A stretch of 64,000 nucleotides of DNA from positions 68,867,936 through 68,931,935 of the forward strand of contig OZ018330.1 of assembly GCA_963969495.1 (NCBI GenBank). Reading direction: 5' to 3'. The notes beneath the pieces are model-generated. The model searched no databases. It saw only the letters and a list, made by a program, of their open reading frames with translations, and had not been told where the DNA came from. Position numbers and translations under genes: made by a program. The stretch is from Ceratothoa steindachneri (Eukaryota; Arthropoda; Malacostraca; Isopoda; Cymothoidae). Below are positions 9,850-21,561 of this stretch, in pieces (within the stretch, counting starts at the first letter, position 1; each line of letters starts with the position of its first letter).

Positions 9850-11263
9850 ATATGTTTCAAAGGGGCTTTTCCTTTGCCATCTTTGGAGTTGCTCTTTGGC
9901 AGCTCCGCCTCTGAAAAAGAGGTGGCATCGCCCCCTCCCTCGTACATTCTCAGGGTCCTCTCCAACACTATTCTCCTGAGTGCTCTGGACCCCCTCTTCC
10001 CTTCTGAGAAGGCACCTTCAGTCGTATCCATCATTCTAACGGCGTCAGTCCCTCCTTTACTATCACAGGTGAATGCCAAGAGAGCAGGCAGGCTGCCTAA
10101 AATTCACCGTTCCCAGTGGAAATGGCTTGATAGGGCCAACCCGCTTAGGGGGGCTAGGGATATCAGGGCCTGCTGGTCCATGCCCCCTACAGTCTTGTAT
10201 TTCTGGATTTGCAGTTTGTAGGCAGTCAGTGTGCCTAACCCCCTCTCTTCCCCAATGGGATCCATGATTCCTTGGAAAGGATTGCCATATGGAAGCTCCC
10301 TTGAGATGGACATGGTTCAGAGGGTGACCAGCCCCAGACTGCATTTTCTTCCATGGGGTCAAACCCTGGCTCAGTACCAAACAGAGAACCTGAGTCAGCC
10401 CCTGTGCCAGCTTCTCCTCAAATGGCTCGGACCTCGGGCCTCCGAGGACTCAAAACAAGAGGAGGGACCTCCTCCCTCGGTTAGTGCCCCTTTGACAGCT
10501 AAGATCTGCATTCGGCGAAGGATCTTGCTGAGACAGGTCCATCCAGCCTAGGGCTCCTTCCGGCGGTGGAGAGAAGCTGGTTCCTCTCCCTCCGTTGGAC
10601 TGACTGATGGGTCCGCTGCCGTTTCGGCAAGCAAACAGGCAAAAAATCAGCACGTCCTACCCCGAGGCGCCATGTGTGTGTGGGGGGGGGGGAGGGGCAG
10701 ATAAAGAACAAATTCGTAAGTGAGCTGAGAGGAGTCACAATTACACTACTTGGCGTTTTCGAGCCTGCTAGCTTCAAACGCTTTCTGGTTATTCGCTCTA
10801 CTGATGGCAGTATGTTGGCCAAGGGCAACATGTTCCATCAGAGGAGAGTACTAGCTTGCCTGATTATTAGAGAGCCGAAGGTCACCCGTTTCTTGAACGA
10901 GACCCTTCCGGCGAATGCGTCACACTCAATGGCTCGTCGGTGAGTGTGATGCTACACTCTACAATGAACTTCGTGAAAGGAGTGGTGTACGCGAGGGAAC
11001 TTATGGACTACTCCATAGGTGACATCACCCTAGAGTTAGCCGACCAAGGAGCGGTCATGGTTGAACTTGTGATGAGAAAACATGGAGGAGCCTTGAGACC
11101 CCAACCCTACACTCTTCGTCTCGTTTGACCGTGACTTGCTCCCGGAGTCGGTGCTACTACTGCCACCGCTTCGGCCACAGGAATTGCTCCTATAGACATG
11201 CAAATTCTGATTTTCAAGGAGTCTATGTAAGTTACTAAAGGGCCAAGTGTGTCAATCGCTGAG
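9850..11263 (+). mobile_element. Non-LTR copy F, ORF1 (gag) portion only
   Basis: It covers the 5' part of ORF1 through the start of the zinc-knuckle region. A proline-rich N-terminal region (about 9874-10220) is followed by a low-complexity acidic/proline segment (10231-10551), then the conserved gag core from about 10741. It ends near 11263 inside the second CCHC knuckle (GGCCAAGTGTGTCAAT). There the mariner relic begins, and no gag resumes afterwards. Several frameshifts are present. Confidence 0.75.
10674..11128 (+). pseudogene. ORF1 (gag) core of copy F
   Basis: Two open stretches (10674-10943 and 10940-11128) carry the gag core found in every ORF1 copy here. It reads FEPASFKRFLVIRSTDGSML, HQRRVLACLIIREPKVTRF, then STMNFVKGVVYARELMDYSI and VMRKHGGALRPQPYTL. 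The core precedes CCHC zinc knuckles, as in RNA-binding ORF1 proteins of I/Jockey-type LINEs. The two stretches are in different frames, and the knuckle itself is frameshifted (about 11150-11200). Confidence 0.75.
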
Positions 11264-12165
11264 ACCATTTGACTACGTAAAACCATTTGTAAAGTTTATG
11301 TGAAGGTGGTGTAGGTGAACAATGGTTCAGCGATGGTTTGCAAAATTCAAAGACAGATTTCAGCTTAGAAGATGCAAGTCACTCTGGAAGACCTTCAGAT
11401 TTGGATGAGAATTTATTGAAGCTATTGAAACCAACCCTCAAATCATAACTAGGAGGGGTGGCTGGCAGAAATGTTATAAGTTCCAAAAAGTATTGTTTTT
11501 GAACACAGTGAAACTTGGGTACATTTCCCACCCTGATGTATGGATCCCTTATAACCTTTCAGAGAAAAAATGCAGAGGCTGATATTCAATCTGCAACATG
11601 TTCTTAAAACACAATGAAATAATTTTTTTTAAGTGATTGCTGACTGGAGATAAATAATGGATTGTCTACCATAACATTGTGTAGAAATGATTCTGGGATT
11701 TGCGTGAGAATTGACTAAAAGAGCTACTGTAGTGGAATATTCAGGCAAAAAAGTTTCCTTTTTATCTGGTGGGATTTCAAGCGCATTATTCATGAGCTGC
11801 TCCCATACAATCAAACCATCAATTCTGATGCACACTGCTGCCAGCTAGCGAAATTAAATAAAAATATTCACCAGATGAGGCCAGACCTCACGTGTCTTTG
11901 GCTACTCATCCAAAGTTACTGTATCTCGAGTGGGATCTCTTACATCAACTGTACTTCCCCTACATTGCACTATCTGACTTCATTTGTTTAGTTTCCCTGC
12001 AAATTCCCTGAGTGGAAATCTTTTCTTGATTTAGATTATTAAAAACCACCTGGATAACTTTTTTCCTCCAAGACAGCCCAGTTCTATGCGGATGGAATTA
12101 TGAAACTCCTCCAAAATAAATGTATTCAAATCATTGGCAAAAATGTACTTTGATGAATAAACTTT
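11264..12165 (+). mobile_element. Degenerate mariner/Tc1-type transposase relic
   Basis: Translating across several frameshifts and stops gives the collinear pieces expected of a mariner transposase. In order they are: QWFSDGLQNSKTDFSLEDAS with SGRPSDLDENLLKLL (N-terminal HTH linker), SFLFIWWDFKRIIHELLPYN with QTINSDAHCCQL (central catalytic region), LHYLTSFV (the usual SDYHLF area), and NKCIQIIGKN near the C-terminus. The reading is directional (+) and about 0.9 kb long. The copy is old and dead. I could not define terminal inverted repeats. Confidence 0.65.
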
Positions 12166-12299
12166 TTTGTAATACAAATAAATTTCTTTATTTCCATCCT
12201 TCAGGAATGTTCAGAATTATTTAGATAACTTGATAGAAGGAAAATCCCCCTCTAATATAGGTTCTCAAAACCTTCTTGTCTACACACATGTTTTTTCAG

Positions 12300-12520
12300 G
12301 TCTTTCGATCATGGATGGGCTTTTGTACGCTGTTGGTGGCTGGGATGGGATGCGCCGACTTAGCTCTGTGGAATGCTATGACCGGAGAACTAACAGCTGG
12401 ACCACTGTGGCACCCATGCAGCTGGCAATCACATCTCCAGCTGTGACCTCCTACAATGGAAAGTTGTACGTTTGTGGTGGAGCCATCCTAGAGGATGGAG
12501 ATGGCATTGATCAAGTCCAG
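12300..12520 (+). CDS. KLHL gene, exon with Kelch repeat 3 and first half of repeat 4
   Basis: The acceptor is TTTTTTCAG and the donor is GTTAGC. The opening GT completes the Gly codon from 8345, giving G-LSIMDGLLYAVGGWDGMRR, SSVECYDRRTNSWTTVAPM, and then the next blade's ITSPAVTSYNGKLYVCGGAI. It ends in phase 0 with IDQVQ, continued by FYDPHEDIW in the exon at 22434. It is the largest exon in the window. Confidence 0.92.
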
Positions 12521-13599
12521 GTTAGCAGTCAAAGTGGCCAGCTGGTAGAGGAAAATGTATTGAATCTTGTAGTATTAGTGCTTCCTTTGGGTTCTCTGCA
12601 TTCAATTCCAAAAGGGATAATGCATCATGTGGAGGAAACTTGTGGTAATTTTCTCTTTTGAATCCATCAATCCCTAAACTCTACTACATTTTCTTTCTGG
12701 CTCCTTTACCCCTCTTGGATGAGGTGGATCCTCAGGTTCCTCAGGGAGGTGATGGGGTCTGCTTCATGCTTGTGTAGGTTGAAGCAAGTTTTATCTTCTG
12801 CTTGTTTGTTTTGTTGTAGAATGGAGGAGTGGCCTTATCTTAGTTTGGGTTAAAATTACTCTCAGTGTGAGAGTGAGACTCAGTTACATAAGACTATCAC
12901 CAGGTTCAGTCCCATCTAGCATCCTCATCCATAAATCTATCCAATCTATTTTTAAAAATGCAGGGAATAAGCCTATTTTATTCATCTACTCAATTTGTAA
13001 ACCTATTTCTACCATTCTCTTTCTTAAACTTAAACTTGTCTAGCTTAAACCCATTGCTATTCTTATCATGTTCACTAAGAATAAAGAACCTTACCTATGT
13101 GTTCCCTATCATTACCTTTTGCCCCCTTGAAGACTTCAATCAAGTCCCCTTGGACTCTTTCCTTTCTAATGTATGAAGACTTAGTCTCTTAAGCCTTTCA
13201 CCATAAGGTAAGTTCCTCAACACATGAATCATCTTAGTCATCCTTCTTTGCACAGACTCGAGCAAAGCAATATCTATCCTACAATATGGTTACCAAAATT
13301 CCACCACATAGTCAAGATGAGGCCTAACTGTAATGCCAGATACAGTTTAAGGAATGACATCAGCACTCCTATTATTTACACTCCTCCCATTAAACCACAA
13401 TATCCTATTAGCTCTATTCCTAGCACTTATGCACTGCTCTCTAGGCTGGAGGTCAGCACTTACCAGGACACACAATCTTGCATTCTGACCTTCCTAAAAT
13501 TTTCCAATTCAGTTTATAATTATTCAGTGAATTACACCAATCTATACTAAGTATACTACACTTGCTTATGTTAAAATCTATATGCCATTTCTCTGCCCA

Positions 13600-13794
13600 T
13601 TAGGATAGTATGGTCAATTCATTTTGTAATTTCTCAGCAGCAGAGTCATACCTTATAATCCTACCTAACTTAGTATCATTGGCAAACTTGTTCAGGCTGC
13701 TACTTATACCGAAGTCAAGATTATTAATATAAATCATGAACAACAACGGCTCCAACACTGACCCCTGAGGAACCCCACTCCGATTTAATCCCAA
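13600..13794 (-). pseudogene. RT palm fragment of the CR1/L2-like LINE
   Basis: There are 64 codons with GVPQGSVLEPLLFMIYINNL, FGISSSLNKFANDTKLGRI and YDSAAEKLQNELTILS. The catalytic motif reads FANDTK instead of the usual FADDTK, so a catalytic Asp is lost. It is part of the larger minus-strand element. Confidence 0.8.
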
Positions 13795-14788
13795 TCTATA
13801 CTAACTCTTTGCTGTCTGTCATAGGGTATCTCTGAATCTCCACCTAAAAATACTTCCATCTATCCCATGCACTTTAACTTTATTCAAAAGTCGTAATTGT
13901 GGCACCTTTTGAAAGCTTTACAAAAATCCAAGTAAACAATATCATGATTTTCATCTCTATTGGCAGCATCATACACCTTTCTATAAAAAGACAGTAAATT
14001 AGTCAAATACAATTTACCTATGTATGTAAATTTTGTTAAGATTCATTAATATATTTATGTTTATCAAAGTGATCTCAATAAAATTTGTTATTATAGATTC
14101 AATCCTTTTCCCCATTACTGATGTCTGGTTGGTAATTGGACATAATTGTTTTATCCCCTTTCTTAAATATAGGTATTACATTAGCTTTCCTCCATACTGT
14201 TCGTACAATGCTAGTCTAATGATTTTCCAAACAGCATGCTAGGGGCTCACTTACATCTTTAGATTCACTCAAAATCCTAGGCAAAACCTCAGCAAGGCCT
14301 GGTGCTTTATTAAACTTGATCTATTTCTTTTGACACTATCTTATTTTTAATTAAAATATCCTTTAATTTCTTCTCATCATTACCCCTGAAGATCAAAGTT
14401 CCCTTGGATACAAGTATTCTCAAGTGTAAATACTGAAAGAAAATACTTATTTAGCATCTTCACCACATGCATCACTATCACTCACTAAGTCTCCATCTGT
14501 AGTTTTAAATGGGCTTATTTTATTTCTAGTCTTAGTTCTGCATAATTGAAAGCAACTTTTGGGATCTTCCTTTGCCTTATTTGCCACTTTAATTTCATAA
14601 TTTCTCTTTGCTATCCCAATTAACTTTTTAATGTCTCAAGTTAGCTTGTATATCTCTGCTTTAATCACCCTCACCATTTTTTCCCTATAAATGCCCCTTT
14701 TAATGCCAATATAATGCTTAATTTTATCTGACATCCATTTAGGCTTGACAATCTTGGCTCTATTGTCCCTATATGGAATGTTCATGTT

Positions 14789-15067
14789 CTATCCAGCAAT
14801 TAACTGTTTAATCATTGTCTCATATTCCTCATCAACACCATTCCTCTCTACCTGGGGGTTATCTTCCCCCCCATTTGCTCTCATTGACATAACATTTCCT
14901 GACCTGACCTTATTCGCTGGTCCGCAAACAGCTATTTCCAGGTGGTACCTCATCAGACTACTATAATCTGCTTTTCTTAAATCTGTGATTTTAACCTTAT
15001 TTATCCTTCTGATGACCTCGTTCCATTTTAATTTAAATCTAATTTTGCAATGATTGCTATTTCCCAA
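14789..15067 (-). pseudogene. Pre-RT segment of the CR1/L2-like LINE
   Basis: There are 92 codons including FKLKWNEVIRRINKVKITDL and RKADYSSLMRYHLEIAV. This is a segment between endonuclease and RT that commonly survives in such LINE relics. It is collinear with the RT fragments at 13.6-14.4 kb. The endonuclease itself is missing beyond about 15180. Confidence 0.55.
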
Positions 15068-15187
15068 ATATCCCCCAATCTCTGTATACTTAATACCTTC
15101 TTCCCTTTTTGTTAGAACTAAAGATATTGTCGCCCAGAGTGGGTTTGTTTATAACCTGTTTAAGAAAATTATCCTACACTAATTAAA

Positions 15188-15311
15188 AAATTCCTCAGCC
15201 TTCTGATTACCTACAGGCTGAGAAATTTATTTAGGAGACTAGTTTCATAAGTGACTGGCTTCCATCTTCTGCACAGAAGATGGCAGCCAATCACCTATGA
15301 AACTAGTCTCC
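15188..15311 (+). repeat. Two adjacent hairpins, one a 78-bp near-perfect palindrome
   Basis: The first hairpin is AAATTCCTCAGCC / GGCTGAGAAATTT (about 15188-15232). The second has 38-base arms with 3 mismatches and a 2-base loop (15234-15311), from GGAGACTAGTTTCATA to TATGAAACTAGTCTCC. It sits at the 5' edge of the minus-strand LINE. ATTTA lies on both outer sides of the second hairpin. Confidence 0.65.
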
Positions 15312-15339
15312 ATTTACTCATTTAGTAGCTTGAGACTAA

Positions 15340-15770
15340 TTTGGTGAGTTGGTTTATTTTGCAAGTTGTTTGGCAGAAGATTGTGGAAAATTATGCAAGT
15401 GTTGGTATTAATGTGCTGGAGATTGTTTTTGAGTCAGGGTAGATGTTTTATTTTAAGCCAGTGGTTTGGATGATTGATTTTGCACTATTGAAGTGTTGGG
15501 TTACTATCATGTCTCGGTGTCGACCAATACGTAATATTTTTGATTTCTGCAAGTAAATGTGCGATGGGAGTAGTTTGTGTGCATCCTGTGATAATTTTTA
15601 GTACTAAAGTTTTTAATTGTTTGGTGCTTGTTTGCATTGGTATTGGACTGTGTTGAGTATCAGGTTGGTGCTGTATAATTGATGTAGATGCGAATCAATT
15701 ATTTGTATAGTAGGATTATTGTCTTTGTGTTCAGGTTGTAATTGGTATCAATCAATGCCAGTATCACTTT
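15340..15770 (-). mobile_element. Relic of a third LINE clade (post-RT region)
   Basis: The minus-strand translation gives LKTLVLKIITGCTQTTPIAH and a following HLLAEIK segment. This is the post-RT block (xxITGCxxxxPIxHLxAExK) typical of several non-LTR clades. It shares nucleotide blocks with 29400-29520 (TTATCATGTCTAGGTGT-like, GTGCATCCTATGAT-like). Confidence 0.5.
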
Positions 15771-16124
15771 ATTTTGAGATCCTCCCCAAATCAAAGGTTT
15801 CAGGATTTCAAAGGAATTTCCACTGATTCACAGGTGCTTCAGTCTGAGTGCGAATAGCCTACATTTTGACTCGGCCTTCAGAGCCAATCAAATTAGAGAC
15901 AAATCATTGTCTAGCCCAATAACTGGCCACTTCCTTGCGCCTAATGCCTGCAAGTGGATCTATGGCTCTATATTTTCCACACATTTTCACTTTCTTGACA
16001 TACCTCTCCTTACAAATTTTCTAACAGAAATCCCCTTTTTGTTTTTTCTCCATTAATTCCCATGAAGTGGAGTTAGCATACATTTCTTTTTCTAGTTCTG
16101 GCATGCCCCCATGCTGCCTTTGCA

Positions 16125-16260
16125 CTACCCACTACCCTGCAGGGGGGTACCCTCTCCTCTTGGTACCCCCAAAGAGTTGTACAAGTTCCAACCTGAGTGC
16201 AAATAGGGAATCACTCTGATGGCGCCTGGGAAAGTTGTCAGTGGACTTCCGCTCGCCTAT
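16125..16260 (+). repeat. Dispersed repeat family 1, copy 4
   Basis: Blocks are GGGGGTACCCTCTCCTCTTG, CCTGAGTGCAAATAGGGAA and GCCTGGGAAAGTTGTCAGTG. It lies directly upstream of the 5' UTR-like start of copy G. Confidence 0.5.
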
Positions 16261-16261
16261 T

Positions 16262-18375
16262 ATGTGTAAATGATCACATTCTGGAATTTTATGATACTAT
16301 GGAGACTTTTCTTTAGCCACACAAGGCATTAAAAGGGCATGGGTACTTTTTTCTTTTTCTCTAATATAGTGACAACAGAAGGCAATAGTGGGAGACTGCA
16401 TGGAGATCCACCTCCAAGCGTGGCCTTGCCATCCCTAGGTGTCGGGGAGGATGAGGAAAATCGAGGCACCTCTTCAACGGCCGGAAAGGCTTCCCTCTGT
16501 ATGCGGCAAAGGGGCTTCACCTTTGCTTTCTCAGGAGCCCCTTTAACCCTCTTTTACTGGAGAGGAGACTTACTCTTCTCCTAGGCCTATGGGTAGGGTA
16601 GATTTCCCTCCACCCCCTTCTCTGAAGCCGCCCTTGGTTGTCTCCATCTCCCTACCAGCGGCAGTCCCTCCTCTACTATGTCAGGGGACTGCCAAGAGAG
16701 AAGCAGGTTGCTGAAAATTGACTTCTGTTGAGATGGCTTGATATGGCCAACTTCCTTAGGGGGGGCTCAAGGAATAGCCAGGCCCGTCGGGCATTGCCCC
16801 CTACAACAATCTGGCAGTCCTTCATCTACAGTTTGGAGGGGTTTGGCGTGCCGATGGATGCCAGTTCACCGGCCACAGATGACACAAGAAAAAGTACCTT
16901 GAATGGTTATGGCAAGATGGAAGGTCCCTGAGATGTGCATGATCCCAGAGGTGACCCAGCCGCAGATGGCAGGATATTTTATGGATTGAAACCTGGGCTT
17001 GGTGCCTAACACCGAACCTGAGTCGGCGCCTGTGCAAGCTGCTTCTCAGATGGCTCGGGCCCCTGAGCACTCAGAAGGAGAGGAGGGGGGACCTCTTACC
17101 CCGGCTGATATGATTGAGGCAGAGACCTTAATCATATTGAAGGATCTTGTAGAGAGAAACAGGTTCGTTTCCCACCCTCCTCTTCTATAAAGATAGACTA
17201 AGAGGACTAAAGGTTCATCTTATTCCGTGGGGGGCCTCCAGGGACGGACGGGTTCGCTGTCGTTTTGGTTAGGGGGCTGGGACCACCACCAAGACCAGTC
17301 TCAGGTGCGGTGAGCGAAGCGTCGTTTACTTCGGGCCCCTCATTGAGGTAATACCTGTCATTTTTGAGTCCGCTGGCTTCAAACGCTTTCTGGTTATTCT
17401 CTCCATTGTTGGCAGCATGTTGACCAAGGTCAAAATGATCCATCAGAGGAGAGCATTAGCTCGATTACTTCGGGGTCAATCATTGAGAGACTACCTGGGA
17501 GCCGAAGATGATCCGTTTCTCGGACGGAAGGCTTCTGGCGAATGGGTCAGATCCCTCTGACGCGGCCATGATTAGTGCACTTCGGACACGTAAATGGCAC
17601 ATCGGTGAGTGTGACGCTGCACTGTACATTAATTTGTTGTTTATGCGAGGTACCTCGTATACTACTCAATAGAAGACATTACTAGAGCAGTGGGTCAGTA
17701 TATCTGCCGCTTTCTCTTTCCCGACGGATGCCGGTTTGCCGGCCAAAGACGAAATAACTAAAGGCACCATCGGGTGGTCAAGCTGGAATGTGTGATAAGA
17801 AAACAGGAAGGGGACTCGCGACTAACGCCTACACTGGCACGTTCGACCGTGACAGGCCCCTTGAGTCGGTGCATGTCGGTTGCTATCCATATCGCGTGAA
17901 AGCATTCTTTCCACTGCCGCGGAGGTGCTACTACTGCCACGGCTTCGGTCATACGAATAGCTCCTGTAGACGTGCAAAGTCGGGGTTACTCAAAATCGGT
18001 AAGTTGTTCCAAGGCCGTATACGATAAGTTCCTATTGTGTATGGCCAAGTATGTCAACTCCGGTAAACCGCATCCTGTTTCTTCGAAGCAACGTGATGCG
18101 TATCTCCTGGAGAAGGAAATCCTGCCCGTCCAGGCCAGGGATGTCTTATGCCTGAATTTAAAAAAAAAGGCAACATCTGCTCCTGGCCCCTCCAGGCCTA
18201 CGAGAGCACGAGCACGATCGTTTCCGAGCCCAAGTCGTAACCCTTCTGCTGGTTCTACTCAACCCATCTGCTCTGATGGTAGAGCTGGCAAGGGAAAGGG
18301 TTAACACTCATCCACGGTTAAAGCAGGACTCCTCCCTCCCCCAGCGTGACCGTCTCCCCTAAGGCAACACGTAAA
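16262..18375 (+). mobile_element. Non-LTR copy G, 5' UTR and ORF1, truncated in gag
   Basis: It starts with the 5' UTR block AAATGATCACATTCTGGAA, shared with 56365. It runs through the N-terminal gag region (16339-16930), the core (TTTGAGTCCGCTGGCTTCAA near 17360), and the zinc knuckles at about 17920-18010 (RRCYYCHGFGHTNSSCRRAK). It stops near 18375 in the proline-rich C-terminal part. A new 5' end (GAGCGGCGATTTGCC) follows. ORF1 is broken in at least six places. Confidence 0.75.
17788..18304 (+). pseudogene. ORF1 zinc-knuckle and proline-rich tail (copy G)
   Basis: The 17788-18027 stretch carries PRRCYYCHGFGHTNSSCRRA, a CCHC knuckle. After a frameshift, 17972-18304 covers the second Cys/His region and the basic, Pro/Ser-rich tail (PGPSRPTRARARSFPSPSRN). 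In this class of element the knuckles bind the element RNA. The copy is non-functional. Confidence 0.75.
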
Positions 18376-18952
18376 GGGAGCGGCGATTTGCCTTCCTGAC
18401 CGCTGTGCTGACGGGACTCAACGTAGCCTCTTCTCCTTCTTTCTGACAGCCTGCCTTTTCACCCTACAACCTCTCCCACAACTTTCCCTGGTCGGCTTCT
18501 AATTTCACAGAGTAGATGACGGATCAGGGCTGAGCGGGGAGGGGACAACGTCGAATGGGACCTGTGATGTCTTATGGGGAGGGGGGGGGGGGCACATGAA
18601 GGTTTCCCCCTGAGTTGGACATGGTCCTTGAGGCCACCCAGCCCCAGATGGTAGTATCTTGCATGGGGTCGAACACGGGCTTGGTGCTAAGCACAGAACC
18701 CTAGGCTAAGGTGGTGTGTTTTTAACAACCTGATTCATCCCCACCCACACCTTCGTCACATCCCCCTTCATTCTCCCTTCCATCTCTATCAACTTTATCG
18801 CCGTGCCCAAGGTAGAGCCGCCATGCTGATGGGCTGCCACATCACTAGGCAGGAGGAGTGGCCTCGAATGGCGGCATCGTGTTCACCCCTCGCAAAGCGG
18901 GCTACTGCGTGGGGTGATTAGCGTTTGCTTCCTGTATCACTAATAGGGTTAC

Positions 18953-20674
18953 CATGCCCATATATGAAACTTATCCCTCCAAAAATCCATTTTACCTTCA
19001 CCTGTTACATTGACGGAGCCGCCTTCGTCATCTCCACCGAAAAATGGAGGTCCCCCCTGTTCTTTCAAAGGGGACCCTTCAAAACTCTTCAACCGGAGAG
19101 GAGGCTTACTCCTCTCCTTTGCCTACGGGTGTAGAGGATTCCCCCTCACCCCCTTCTCTGGAGCGGCCCTTGGGCGACTCCCTTTCTACAGCGGCAGTCC
19201 CCCCTTTACTTTCTAAGGCAGAAAGGCAGGCGGCCCATAATTGACCGAGAGCGACTCAATAGGGCCAACCCTCTTAAGAGAGCAAGGGATGGCAGGGCCC
19301 ATCGGCCCCTACCCCCTAATATCCTGTCTATTTGCGTGACTTGCTCGCAAGGGTCAGTATATCTACCGCTTTCTCTTCCCCGATGGATGCCGGTTTGCTG
19401 GCCAAAGACGAAATAACCAAAGGCACCTCGAATGGCACATGGGGGGGGGCATTCCCCTCCCTATTCTTCCCTTCGGACACTTGATGACACCCTGTGAGTG
19501 TGATGCCGCACTCTAACGAACTTCGTGAAAGGAGTAGCTTATGCGAGGGAACTCGTGGACTACTCCACAGATGACATCAACTTAAAGATGGCACACCATG
19601 GGGCTGTCATGGTCGAAGTGTGATGAGAAAACAGGGAGGGGCCTCGAGACCCACCCCTAGACTCTTCGTCACGTTCGACTGTGACAAGCTCCCTGAGTCG
19701 GTGCGTGCCGGTTGGTATCGCTATCGCGTGAAGGCATTCGTTACACTGCCGCAGAGGTAGTATTACTGTCGCAGCTTCGGCCATAATAATTACTCCTGTA
19801 GACGCGCATAGTCGTGTTTATCGGAAGTCTCTGTAAGTTGCTTCAAGGCCGCACACGATAATTCCAAATCGTGTGTGGCCAAGTGTTTCAATTGCCGGGC
19901 GCCGCACCTTGCTTCTTCGAAGCAATGTGGTGCGTATCTCCTTGCGAAGGAAACCCTGGCCGTTCAGGCTCAGGATCATTTCTCATTTGGCGATGCTAAG
20001 GATTGGTCCTGGCGCGCCCAGCGCTCCCTCGTAGGTCGTATGCCTTAATGTTGAGAAAGGCACCCTCTGCTCCTTGCCCATCCAGGTCTACGAGCACGGT
20101 CGTTTCCGCGCCCATTCGGAACCCTTCTGCGGGTTCTACCCACCCCGGGCGCCCCCCTGGTAGAGCTGGCGGCACAAAGGGTTCACACACAGCACCGGCT
20201 AGAACCAGGGTTCCACCCCTATTTCCTCAGCGTGACCTTTTGCGTAAGGCGAAACCGCTGGTTTCCTCCACCGAGTCTTTAGACTTACAGGAGGCAACAC
20301 CCCTGAAGAGGGTCGTGAGACCCTCTTCCGGGGTTCCTAAAGCTGCCCCCTGAAACGAGGACAGCACTAAAGGAGCTTCGGCTCCTTCGCCCGCACACAT
20401 TGGTAGGTTGATTGGCTCAGAAACGGTGGAGCCTCCGAAACCGTCCCGCTCGCCTAAGGTTTTGAGGCGGAGGGAGGAAAAGAATCGCATGGCGAGTCCA
20501 ACCTCCCATGATAAGTCCTCGAAGGCGACAGTGCATTGTTTGACCAACAGTACCCGGAGTTCTGCCGGGTACTGCCATTCCGGTGAGGGTCTTCTCTTCG
20601 AACAGGGCCTTCGCATCTCCTCTGAGCTAGGACTGGAGGTCATATTCCTTCAATGGAATTGCCGCGGACTCTAG
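18953..20674 (+). pseudogene. ORF1 (gag) of copy H
   Basis: In several frames one can follow the N-terminal region (19044-19244, SKAERQAAHN end), the core (FVKGVAYARELVDYST-like, 19510-19570), and the segment VMRKQGGASRPTPRLFVTFD. Degraded knuckles lie near 19755-19910. The Pro/Ser-rich basic tail follows (20003-20353 and 20408-20600, with EPPKPSRSPKVLRRREEK). Here a small deletion fuses the end of ORF1 with the start of ORF2 (LEVIFLQWNCRGL at about 20635-20672). Confidence 0.7.
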
Positions 20675-21537
20675 GCCAACTAGGAGGAGCTGCGGATGCT
20701 TGTCTCGTCCCGTTCCCCGTTAGCTATTTTTTGCAGGAGACCTTGCTGGGCGCCTGCTACCTGCCCACCCTCCCGGGGTATATGAGTTTTGAGATCCCAC
20801 CACCACGGGTTGGGGGCCGGGCGTGAGGATGCGCGATTTACACGCGGTATGATGTCTCCGTTTTTCTCTTCGCTTTAGATGCCTTCTTTTAGGCAGTGGC
20901 TGTGCAGCTGCACCTGGATAGGAGGTATACTGTTATTTCCGCGTATATTCCACCGTCAGCAGCCTTCGACGCGGGGTGCTTCCGCCGTGTTGTGGCACGG
21001 TTGCCGAGGCCCTTAATCTTGCTCGGAGATCTGAACGGTAGACACCCCCTCTTGGGAGACTACTCGATTAATCCCAGGGGCAAGTCGTTGCAGACTTGGC
21101 CGACGAGCCTTCCTGAGATAGGTGTCTTAAATGTGGATGAGTTTACGCATCACTGCCCGAGAACCGATTCATTTTCCTGCCTCGATCTATCCTTGTGCTC
21201 TCCCGGATGCACAGCCTGATTTTGGGTTGGGAGTAGTGGATGACCTCTATGGTAAAGATCACTTTCCCATTTAAATATCATTTTCTGGGCCGCTGCCGCC
21301 CGAGAGCCTGCCCCGATGGTGCTTGGCCCAGGCGCGGTGGTCCTCATTTCTGAAAATGACTGATTTCTTTGTCCCAGTCGAGCAGTTTAGCTCGGTAGAT
21401 GAGGCCGTTGAGTTCTCTGGCAACCTCATCGCCTTGTGCCTAACTACTATTCCTAGAACTTCTGGCCGTTTTGCATGCCGACCGTTGTCGTGGTGATCAG
21501 CCCAGTGTGAAACTGCCCTCAAACAGAATCGTTATGC
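20640..21537 (+). pseudogene. APE-type endonuclease domain of copy H ORF2
   Basis: Visible motifs are IFLQWNCRGL (metal-binding Asn), a QET-like block near 20735, and VISAYIPPSA with LLGDLNGRHPLLGDYSINPR (20940-21070). DEFTHHCPRTDSFSCLDLSL follows, then a KDHFPF-type block (sister copies SDHFPI) near 21255. This nuclease nicks the target DNA to prime reverse transcription. Stops near 20672, 20823 and 20889 disable it. Confidence 0.75.
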
Positions 21538-21561
21538 CTACACGCGTGATTGGAGATCACG

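Larger units (their letters stand above)
12830..15180 (-). mobile_element. CR1/L2-like LINE, ORF2 remnant on minus strand
   Basis: On the minus strand the order is a pre-RT region near 15070-14400 (KWNEVIRRINKVKITDLRKAD, KAPGLAEVLPRIL), the RT start VIPIFKKGDK near 14180, SGVPQGSVLEPLLFMIYINN near 13770, and KFANDTKLGRI with Ala-Asn-Asp in place of ADD near 13690. The C-terminal block RMTKMIHVLRNLPYGERL is near 13240, with a final FKNRLDRFMDEDARW near 12910. It is multiply frameshifted. This clade has no RNase H, unlike the dominant family. Confidence 0.8.

Noticed and set aside
9717..9914. Hydrophobic small frame resembling a membrane peptide
   Set aside because: Comes from TTA/ATT microsatellite translation running into gag 5' sequence.
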